7,137 nt of DNA, from assembly GCA_007131465.1 (NCBI GenBank), contig SLQN01000536.1, positions 1-7,137 of the forward strand, read 5' to 3'. Origin of the DNA: Paracoccaceae bacterium. GTDB taxonomy: Bacteria; Pseudomonadota; Alphaproteobacteria; Rhodobacterales; Rhodobacteraceae. Position 1 is the stretch's first letter. The number at the start of each line of letters is the position of its first letter. This document shows positions 1 through 5,414 of this stretch, in pieces. The notes beneath the pieces are model-generated. The model saw only the letters and a program-made list of their open reading frames with translations, ran no database searches and was not told the origin of the DNA. Position numbers and translations under genes: made by a program.

Positions 1-330
1 CATGAGCGAGACAACCATCGCGCGGTCGGGCCAGTCGCGCTTGACCTGCTTGATCTCGCGCAGGTTCACCTCCAGCGGGCGGTCGGTGATCAACTCGATA
101 TTGTTCAGGCCCAGAAGCCGTCTGTCGGCCCCCCATATTGCCCCATAGCGTGGGCCATTCACATTCACGATGGGTGGACCTTCCGCGCCCAGCGTCTTCC
201 AGACAACCCCGCCCCATCCGGCCTTGAAGGCCCGGACCACGTTATATTCCTTGTCCGTGGGCGGCGCCGAGGCCAGCCAGTAGGGGTTGGGCGATTTGAT
301 ACCGATGAAATTCGTGGTCAGGTTTGCCAT
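1..330 (-). CDS. preA: NAD-dependent dihydropyrimidine dehydrogenase subunit PreA (N-terminal part, cut by window edge)
   Basis: First 110 codons of the catalytic subunit of bacterial dihydropyrimidine dehydrogenase, which with PreT interconverts uracil/thymine and their 5,6-dihydro forms using NAD(H) in the cytoplasm. The visible part starts MANLTTNFIGIKSPNPYWLA and continues with the ASAPPTDKEYNV segment and the GWGGVVWKTLG strand typical of the FMN-binding TIM barrel of the dihydroorotate/dihydropyrimidine dehydrogenase family. The ferredoxin-like 4Fe-4S domain expected at the C-terminus lies outside the window. The start ATG (328-330) has a GGAG ribosome-binding site 8 nt upstream. The gene begins 28 nt after the preT stop, so the two are almost certainly one operon, as in other bacteria with split PreT/PreA. 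Dihydropyrimidinase and beta-ureidopropionase genes would be expected nearby but are not visible. The family call is firm; substrate preference is inferred from the pairing with preT. Confidence 0.93.
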   Translation of the reverse strand, partial: MANLTTNFIGIKSPNPYWLASAPPTDKEYNVVRAFKAGWGGVVWKTLGAEGPPIVNVNGPRYGAIWGADRRLLGLNNIELITDRPLEVNLREIKQVKRDWPDRAMVVSLM

Positions 331-358
331 ATCTTTCACTCCGTCGGGTCGGCCGGTG

Positions 359-1702
359 CTACGCGCCAGCGCCCATCAATGTTGCATGAATGCTCTCGGC
401 CGCGTCGCGCCCCTGCGCCACGGCGGTCACGGTCAGATCATCGCCCCCGCCCGTGCAGTCGCCGCCGGCCCAGATGCCGGGAACCGATGTCCGTCCTTGG
501 GCATCGACCGCGATCTTGCGCCCGTCAAGCGTCAGCCCCTCTGGCACGCCCTCCAGCGTCTGACCGATCGCCTTGAACACCTGATCGGCCTTCAGGCGGA
601 ACGTCTCGCCCGTAGGCTCCAGCCCGGTCTGTCCCATATGCGTGTAGGCGAATTCCACTTCGCGCAGCGCCCCGTTGGCGTGAATCGCAACCGGCATGGC
701 ATTGGTGATGATCTTCACGCCTTCATTGGCGGCGTGGTTCAACTCGTAGTCGCTGGCCCCCATATCGGCGCGGCCGCGCCGATAGACCATCGTCACATGC
801 TCTGCCCCCAGCAGGCGCGACTGCACCGCCGCGTCCACCGCCGTCATGCCGCCCCCGATGACAACGACATGCCGCCCGATGGGCAGGCGCGAAAGGTCCG
901 GGGTCTGGCGCAATTCGGCGATGAAACCGACCGCATCGCGCGCGCCCGGTGCGTCTTCGCCCGCAAGCCCGAGAGCGTTGACGCCCGCAAGCCCCATGCC
1001 GAGGAAAACCGCGTCGTGATCAGCCTGCAGATCGGCCAGCGTGCCATCCTTGCCCAGAGACCACCCCTGCCGCAGCGTGATGCCGCCGATCTGCATCAGC
1101 CAGTCGACCTCGGCTTGCGCGAAGCCATGCGCGGCCTTGTAGGCGGCGATACCGTATTCGTTCAGACCCCCCGGCTTTTCCCGCGCATCCAGCAGCGTAA
1201 CGGCATGGCCCTTCATTGCCAGCCTGTGCGCACAGGCCAGCCCGGCAGGCCCCGCGCCAACCACCGCGACCCGCTTGCCGGTCGGGGCGGCGCGGGTATA
1301 GGGATGGGCATTGCGCGTAATCAGGGTTTCGGTCGCGTAGCGTTGCAGGCGACCGATCTCGACCGGCTTGCCCTCGGCGGCCTCGCGCACGCAGGCCCCT
1401 TCGCACAGGGTTTCCGTCGGGCAGACACGGGCGCACATCCCGCCAAGGATGTTCTGGTCAAAGATCGTGCGCGCTGCGGCTTCGGGCTGGCCGGCCTGAA
1501 TCTGGCGGATGAACAGGGGAATGTCGATTTCCGTCGGGCAGGCCGTGATACAGGGCGCATCATGGCAGAAATAGCAGCGATCTGCCGCGACCATGGCTTC
1601 GTGCCGGTCGTAATCGGGGTAAAGGTCATCGAAATGGCGCGCATAATCTTCGGGATGCAGCCGCGCGGGCGCGATTCCGGAGGTGGTGGGGCTGTTGGAC
1701 AT
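359..1702 (-). CDS. preT: NAD-dependent dihydropyrimidine dehydrogenase subunit PreT (GltD-like flavoprotein)
   Basis: A 447-residue electron-transfer subunit that oxidises NADH through FAD and passes electrons through Fe-S clusters to PreA for reductive pyrimidine catabolism. The N-terminal region has two cysteine clusters: C43, C46, C51 and C55 (CYFCHDAPCITAC) and C90, C94, C100 and C104, as in the 4Fe-4S domain shared with the GltD small subunit and the N-terminus of eukaryotic DPYD. An FAD-binding GAGPAG lies at 149-154, a second nucleotide-binding loop GGGMTA at 283-288, and the C-terminal FAD motif GGDCTGG at 413-419. The length is slightly above the 412 residues of E. coli PreT. I chose ATG 1702 because AAGGG lies 8 nt upstream. 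An in-frame start at 1810 would add 36 unconserved-looking residues and run through the palindrome at 1756-1779. preA follows after 28 nt. A GltD-like role is the main alternative, but the adjacent PreA argues against it. Confidence 0.92.
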   Translation of the reverse strand: MSNSPTTSGIAPARLHPEDYARHFDDLYPDYDRHEAMVAADRCYFCHDAPCITACPTEIDIPLFIRQIQAGQPEAAARTIFDQNILGGMCARVCPTETLCEGACVREAAEGKPVEIGRLQRYATETLITRNAHPYTRAAPTGKRVAVVGAGPAGLACAHRLAMKGHAVTLLDAREKPGGLNEYGIAAYKAAHGFAQAEVDWLMQIGGITLRQGWSLGKDGTLADLQADHDAVFLGMGLAGVNALGLAGEDAPGARDAVGFIAELRQTPDLSRLPIGRHVVVIGGGMTAVDAAVQSRLLGAEHVTMVYRRGRADMGASDYELNHAANEGVKIITNAMPVAIHANGALREVEFAYTHMGQTGLEPTGETFRLKADQVFKAIGQTLEGVPEGLTLDGRKIAVDAQGRTSVPGIWAGGDCTGGGDDLTVTAVAQGRDAAESIHATLMGAGA

Positions 1703-1755
1703 ATGGCTGGCCCTTGTTCTGACTGGCGTGTTGGGGACAGAGAAACACGGCTTCC

Positions 1756-1779
1756 AAATTTTATCAATTAGTAAAATTT
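1756..1779. promoter_or_regulatory. AT-rich palindromic operator candidate upstream of preT
   Basis: Perfect 8-bp arms AAATTTTA (1756-1763) and TAAAATTT (1772-1779) flank an 8-bp centre, tcaattag, whose inner AATT is again symmetric, so 20 of 24 positions fit dyad symmetry. It sits in the 126-bp gap between the kinase stop and the preT start, 53 bp before the preT ATG, and is sharply AT-rich in a GC-rich region. It does not resemble the RutR-type TGACCA/TGGTCA operator. The length and symmetry fit a dimeric repressor or activator of the preTA operon. No clean -35/-10 pair was found, although the right-arm region (TAAAAT on the minus strand) could itself supply a -10 box. The regulator is unknown and not in the window. 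Confidence 0.6.
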
Positions 1780-1828
1780 CTGACCTGCCCGAAACTGGTA
1801 CGCTGCTCAATTCAGAGGCGCCCCTTGC

Positions 1829-4558
1829 CTACTGGGCTGCGGGAACCTCGTCGCGCCCGGAAGCGGGTGCAGGCGCGCGCGGGGTCAGGTGCTGCGGAAA
1901 ACTGACGCGGAAGGCCGCGCCCCCCTGCCCCGGCACGTAAGCAATATCGCCACCCAGATTGTGCATGATCTCGCGGCAGATCGCGAGGCCAAGTCCCGCA
2001 CCCCCGGCCTGCATGGAATCTGTCAGCCGCGAGAATTTCTCGAAGATCAGGGCCTGTTTGTCGCGCGGGATGCCTGCGCCATTGTCGATGAAATCCACCT
2101 CGACCAGCCCCGCGCGCTGCTGTACCTTGATCTGCATCCGGGGATCGTCGGAAATGCAGTATTTCCGCGCATTTGACAGGATATTGATGAAGACCTGCGT
2201 CAACCGTCCCGCATCTGTCACGATCTCGATCGCTTCAGGGTCGCGGCTGCGCAGGAAGGTGAACTTGCGGTTGGCCTGCACGGAATTCGACGCGGTGATG
2301 GACTTGTCGATCAGGTCGCGCAGCACCACGGGGCCGATATTCAACTGGACCTGTCCGTGCTCCAGCACACTCAGGTCCAGCAGATCATCAAGCAGCCGCG
2401 TCAGCCGGATGGATTCGTCATGTATGATCTGGGCGAAGTGCTGCCGATCCTCCGAGGACATGCCCTCGCTCTCCATCAGGATCTCGGAAAACGCCCGGAT
2501 CGACGTCATGGGCGTGCGCAATTCATGGCTGATCTGGCTTAGGAAGGCATCCTTCTGGACCGAGAGTTTCTGCAACATCTCATTGGCCTCGCGCAGCTTG
2601 CGCGCGGTGCGGCTGAGTTCCTCGGACTTGGCCTCCAGCTGCGCGGAGTATTCCATGATCTGCGCGGTTTCCGAGGCCACCGCCATCAAATCCTCGACCG
2701 ACACGACCGCTGTTCCAATGGTCTGGGCCAGCATCGCATGCGCCGTCGCCGCCCCGACAGAACCGGACAGTTTCAACTCCAGCGCCTCAAGAAACTCGGG
2801 CGTGATGTCGGGCAGATAGCCCTGCTTGCCCTGCAATTCGGTCTGGGCGCGGAAGAACGACTGACCCTCGGCCACACCAAGGATGCGCTGCGCCATGGGC
2901 AGCAGGTCTTCGGCTTCAGCCACCGGGTGGGTCCAGCTTCTCGCGGGGCCTGATCGCTCGAAGATATTGACGAACAATGCACCCTGCACGCGTTCGATGG
3001 GGCTGGGAAAGCTGACGAAAGACCCGACACAGAAGGCCAGCGCATTAAGCATCAGCGACCAGAACAGCGCGTGCAGCAGCGGGTCCAGCGTTGTCAGGCC
3101 GAACAGGCTGTGCGGGCGCAGCCATGACAGGCCCAGAAGTCCCTGTTCCATGATATTCGCCGACAGAAGGACACCCGGCCCGAAACTGGGCAGGAACAGC
3201 GCATAGAACCAGATCACTGACCCTGTGATCAGCCCCAGCGCCGCGCCAGTGCGGCTGGCGCCGCGCCAGAACAGCGCCCCCAGCAGCGCCGGCAGGACCT
3301 GTGCCATGCCCACAAATGCGATCAGCCCGATGGCAGCCAGCGCCGTGGACCCGCCAGAGATGACATAATACACATAGCCAAATCCCAGAACCAGCGTGAT
3401 CGACAGACGCCGCACACTCAGCACCAGAAGGCGCATGTCGCCTGTATCCTGGTTCTGGGCCGCGCGCAGCTTCAGCCAGAGCGGCACGACGATGTGATTG
3501 GACACCATCGTCGCCAAGGCCAGCGAGGCCACGATGACCATGGATGTCGCGGCCGAGAACCCGCCAAGGAACGACAAAAGCGCCAGCCCGTCCTGCCCCT
3601 CGTGCAGCGGTAGGGTCAGCACGAACATGTCCGGGTCCGACCCCGGTGGCATGATCTCCAGCCCCACCACGGCGATTGGCAGCACGAACAGGCTGATCAG
3701 GAACAGATAAAGCGGAAAGGCCCAGCTAGCTGTTGCCAGATGCTGGTCATTGGTGCTTTCGACAACTGTCACCTGAAACATGCGTGGCAGACAGATGATG
3801 GCGATGGCTGAAAGAAAGATCAGCCCGGTCCAGCGTCCCGGCTGGATATGCCATTCCGGCAGCGCCTGCGCATCGGTGCGCGCCAGAATATCGGCAGGCC
3901 CGCTTGCCACGAACCAGACCGCGAACACCCCAACGGCAAGCAGGGCGAGCAGCTTGACCACAGCCTCTACCGCGATGGCCGTCACGACACCGGGATGCTG
4001 TTCATTCGCATCCAGATTGCGCGTGCCGAAGGCGATCGTGAACAGCGCCAGTCCCGCCGCGACCCAGAAGGCGATCAGGTTGCGATCCGTCGCAAGGCTC
4101 GATCCCGCCGGGTCCGAAACGAAGACAGTAAAGGATTGCGAGATCGATTGCAGTTGCAACGCGATATAGGGCGTCCCGGCGGACACACATAGCAGTGTGA
4201 CGATCACCCCCAGAAGGTTCGACTTGCCATAGCGCGCCGAGATCATGTCAGCGATAGAAGTGACGCGGTTTTCGCGCCCGATGCGGACCAGCTTGCGCAA
4301 GACCACCCACCAGCCCACGAAAACCAGCGTCGGACCAAGATAGATGGTCATGAATTCCAGCCCTGAGCGTGCGGCATATCCGACGGCACCGTAAAAGGTC
4401 CAGGCCGTGCAATAGACCGACAGCGACAGAGTATAGATCAGCGGCGAGCGGAGCCATTTCGCCCGCCCGACGGCTGCGCTGCGTTCTGCCGCTGAGGCGA
4501 CCGCGAACAGCAGGATCACATAAGCAAGGCAGGTCAGGACAAGCAGATTGAAGGACAT
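1829..4558 (-). CDS. Na+/solute symporter-type sensor histidine kinase (SSS-STAC-HisKA-HATPase)
   Basis: A 909-residue hybrid of a transporter and a kinase in the inner membrane. Residues about 4-520 form a sodium:solute symporter fold with roughly a dozen hydrophobic helices, including TPYIALQLQSISQSF (129-143), a stretch typical of transporter-kinases. Residues about 550-618 resemble the STAC domain that joins SSS transporters to kinases (ILGVAEGQSF, then LKLSGSVGAATAHAML). A coiled coil follows (about 635-672), then HisKA with H678 in SHELRTPMTS, the N box (N792, N796), the G1 box DNGAG (D825), the F box (838-844) and the G2 box GGAGLGL (852-858). All catalytic motifs look intact, and I see no PAS domain. 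The layout matches CrbS/CbrA-like kinases, which respond to acetate or to amino acids; the ligand here is unknown. I chose ATG 4558 because it begins directly at the first membrane helix and lies 7 nt after the upstream stop; AGGG is 10 nt upstream. It is the third gene of a tight operon with the receiver protein. Confidence 0.93.
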   Translation of the reverse strand: MSFNLLVLTCLAYVILLFAVASAAERSAAVGRAKWLRSPLIYTLSLSVYCTAWTFYGAVGYAARSGLEFMTIYLGPTLVFVGWWVVLRKLVRIGRENRVTSIADMISARYGKSNLLGVIVTLLCVSAGTPYIALQLQSISQSFTVFVSDPAGSSLATDRNLIAFWVAAGLALFTIAFGTRNLDANEQHPGVVTAIAVEAVVKLLALLAVGVFAVWFVASGPADILARTDAQALPEWHIQPGRWTGLIFLSAIAIICLPRMFQVTVVESTNDQHLATASWAFPLYLFLISLFVLPIAVVGLEIMPPGSDPDMFVLTLPLHEGQDGLALLSFLGGFSAATSMVIVASLALATMVSNHIVVPLWLKLRAAQNQDTGDMRLLVLSVRRLSITLVLGFGYVYYVISGGSTALAAIGLIAFVGMAQVLPALLGALFWRGASRTGAALGLITGSVIWFYALFLPSFGPGVLLSANIMEQGLLGLSWLRPHSLFGLTTLDPLLHALFWSLMLNALAFCVGSFVSFPSPIERVQGALFVNIFERSGPARSWTHPVAEAEDLLPMAQRILGVAEGQSFFRAQTELQGKQGYLPDITPEFLEALELKLSGSVGAATAHAMLAQTIGTAVVSVEDLMAVASETAQIMEYSAQLEAKSEELSRTARKLREANEMLQKLSVQKDAFLSQISHELRTPMTSIRAFSEILMESEGMSSEDRQHFAQIIHDESIRLTRLLDDLLDLSVLEHGQVQLNIGPVVLRDLIDKSITASNSVQANRKFTFLRSRDPEAIEIVTDAGRLTQVFINILSNARKYCISDDPRMQIKVQQRAGLVEVDFIDNGAGIPRDKQALIFEKFSRLTDSMQAGGAGLGLAICREIMHNLGGDIAYVPGQGGAAFRVSFPQHLTPRAPAPASGRDEVPAAQ

Positions 4559-4565
4559 TCCTGCG

Positions 4566-4877
4566 CTACCCTGACTGATCGGGGGGGGCGGGCGACTGAT
4601 CAGGGCGCGGGGGCGGCCGCGCATCGACTGGCGGATCGAGCGTCCGGCGCAACCCCAGAGACATCAGGAAGGCCGCAATGATCAGCCCGATCCAGACCGC
4701 GAACAGATAGACCGTTTCGGTGGCCGTGGAAGGCGCATCGGCCTCGGGCTCGCCGCGCAGAAGCGGCAACAGCAGAAGCACCAGCCCCAGGGCGGGCAGA
4801 AAGCGGGCCGCATCCATCAGCCGCCGGATCCGGTAGCTTTCGCGCGCCAGAAATTCGGGGCCGCGCGGGGGTTTCAT
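4566..4877 (-). CDS. Small two-helix membrane protein of unknown function between response regulator and kinase
   Basis: A 103-residue protein I cannot assign to a named family. It has a basic, probably cytoplasmic N-terminus containing ESYRIRRLMDAARF, a first hydrophobic helix (about 27-41, FLPALGLVLLLLPLL), a short acidic loop likely facing the periplasm (GEPEADAPSTATE), a second helix (about 54-76, YLFAVWIGLIIAAFLMS) and a proline-rich cytoplasmic tail (80-103) ending in a duplicated PDQS. The charge pattern suggests both ends are inside. The ATG overlaps the response-regulator stop by 4 nt (ATGA), and the stop lies 7 nt before the kinase ATG, so translation of the three genes is very likely coupled. 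The position suggests an accessory partner of the transporter-kinase, perhaps for stability or signal modulation; this is inference only. The strong coupling and sensible topology support a real gene. Confidence 0.8.
   Translation of the reverse strand: MKPPRGPEFLARESYRIRRLMDAARFLPALGLVLLLLPLLRGEPEADAPSTATETVYLFAVWIGLIIAAFLMSLGLRRTLDPPVDARPPPRPDQSPAPPDQSG
4573..4601. repeat. 8-bp direct repeat flanking a G8/C8 homopolymer
   Basis: GACTGATC occurs at 4573-4580 and 4594-4601, 21 bp apart. Between the copies lies a run of eight G on the plus strand (4581-4588), which is C8 in the coding sense. It falls in the last codons of the small membrane protein and produces its PDQS-PAP-PDQS tail. The frame of the kinase is also open through this tract up to its ATG at 4558. 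Loss of one C, or a +1 slip, would therefore join the small protein to the kinase. Confidence 0.85.
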
Positions 4878-5242
4878 GGCCCGGCCAGTTCTTGTACGGC
4901 GGCAATCACATCGGCATTGGAGAAGGGCTTGGTCATGAACCGGCTGACGCCCAGCCGTTCGGCCTCGGCCCGGTCGGCAATCTGGCCCTTGGCCGTCAGC
5001 ATCAGCACCGGCAGGTCGCGCGTGCCCGCTGCGGCCCGGACCGAGCGCAGGACATCAAAACCGCTGATCCCTGGCAACATCAGATCGAGGATCAGCAGAT
5101 CGGGCGGATCATCGCGCATCGCGCCGATGGCCGCCTGCCCATCGGCGGATACATCGACCTGCCAGCCGTCCCGCGACAGGATGAATCGCAGCGCGGCCGA
5201 TATGTTCGGCTCATCCTCGATCACCAGCACACGTTTTTCCAT
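4874..5242 (-). CDS. Stand-alone receiver-domain response regulator
   Basis: A 122-residue CheY-like protein made of one receiver domain and nothing else. The acidic pocket E9/D10 is in VLVIEDEP, the phospho-acceptor D53 in LILDLMLPG, the switch threonine T83 in MLTAK, and the conserved lysine K105 in FMTKPF, so phosphorylation should be possible. There is no DNA-binding or enzymatic output domain, so the signal must pass to another protein, by binding or phosphotransfer. ATG 5242 was chosen because the receiver fold begins right there and GGGAGGA lies 9 nt upstream; upstream in-frame codons would encode an unrelated tail through the leader. It is the first gene of the operon with the small membrane protein (ATGA overlap) and the transporter-kinase, which is its likely cognate kinase. 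In CrbS/CrbR systems the partner is a LuxR-type regulator and in CbrA/CbrB an NtrC-type one, so a bare receiver is a notable difference. Confidence 0.93.
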   Translation of the reverse strand: MEKRVLVIEDEPNISAALRFILSRDGWQVDVSADGQAAIGAMRDDPPDLLILDLMLPGISGFDVLRSVRAAAGTRDLPVLMLTAKGQIADRAEAERLGVSRFMTKPFSNADVIAAVQELAGP

Positions 5243-5314
5243 TGCGGGGGGTCCTCCCTTCCTTGCGGGGACCGGGGCGCGCGGCTGCCACCGCCACCAC
5301 ACCCCGGCCCCCTG

Positions 5315-5348
5315 TGCAGAACGGCCCTTTTCCTCCCACCGTTCTGCA
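5315..5348. repeat. Perfect 10-bp inverted repeat in the leader of the response-regulator operon
   Basis: TGCAGAACGG (5315-5324) and CCGTTCTGCA (5339-5348) are exact reverse complements separated by 14 bp. The repeat lies just after the candidate -10 box at 5354-5359 and about 70 bp before the response-regulator start. As DNA it could be an operator at about +1 to +33. As minus-strand RNA it would form a 10-bp stem with a purine-rich loop (UGGGAGGAAAAGGG) that itself looks like a ribosome-binding site. No U-run follows on the minus strand, so it does not look like an intrinsic terminator for the upstream Xre gene. Confidence 0.75.
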
Positions 5349-5353
5349 ATCTG

Positions 5354-5383
5354 GATATCTTTTTGGCTCTTGCCTTGTGTCAA
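5354..5383 (-). promoter_or_regulatory. Candidate promoter of the receiver/membrane protein/kinase operon
   Basis: On the minus strand a perfect TTGACA -35 box (5383-5378) is followed after 18 bp by GATATC (5359-5354) as a weak -10 box. The predicted start site is near 5347, leaving a leader of about 105 nt that contains the 10-bp inverted repeat. It lies 31 bp past the Xre stop. The perfect -35 box is the main support; the -10 box matches the consensus at only three positions, so this is tentative. Confidence 0.45.
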
Positions 5384-5414
5384 ATTTCCGCTCTCGCGCA
5401 ACCGAATCGTCATT

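Noticed and set aside
287..1771. A 494-codon open frame on the plus strand antisense to preT
   Set aside because: The composition is that of a GC-rich shadow frame, with no recognisable domain and no ribosome site. The opposite strand encodes PreT with all its cofactor motifs.
1703..1810. A 36-residue N-terminal extension of PreT from ATG 1810
   Set aside because: It would pass through the AT-rich palindrome and has no family similarity, whereas ATG 1702 has a properly spaced ribosome site.
1780..1828. A terminator after the kinase gene
   Set aside because: Only a weak AGGC/GCCT pairing is present, without a T-run, so read-through into preT cannot be excluded, but no terminator can be called.
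1959..2819. A 286-codon plus-strand open frame antisense to the kinase catalytic region
   Set aside because: It lies entirely opposite HisKA/HATPase coding sequence and is Ser/Arg/Cys-rich, typical of an antisense frame.
5315..5348. The inverted repeat as an intrinsic terminator of the Xre gene
   Set aside because: No run of T follows the stem on the minus strand; the following sequence is G-rich. It also lies after a candidate promoter.
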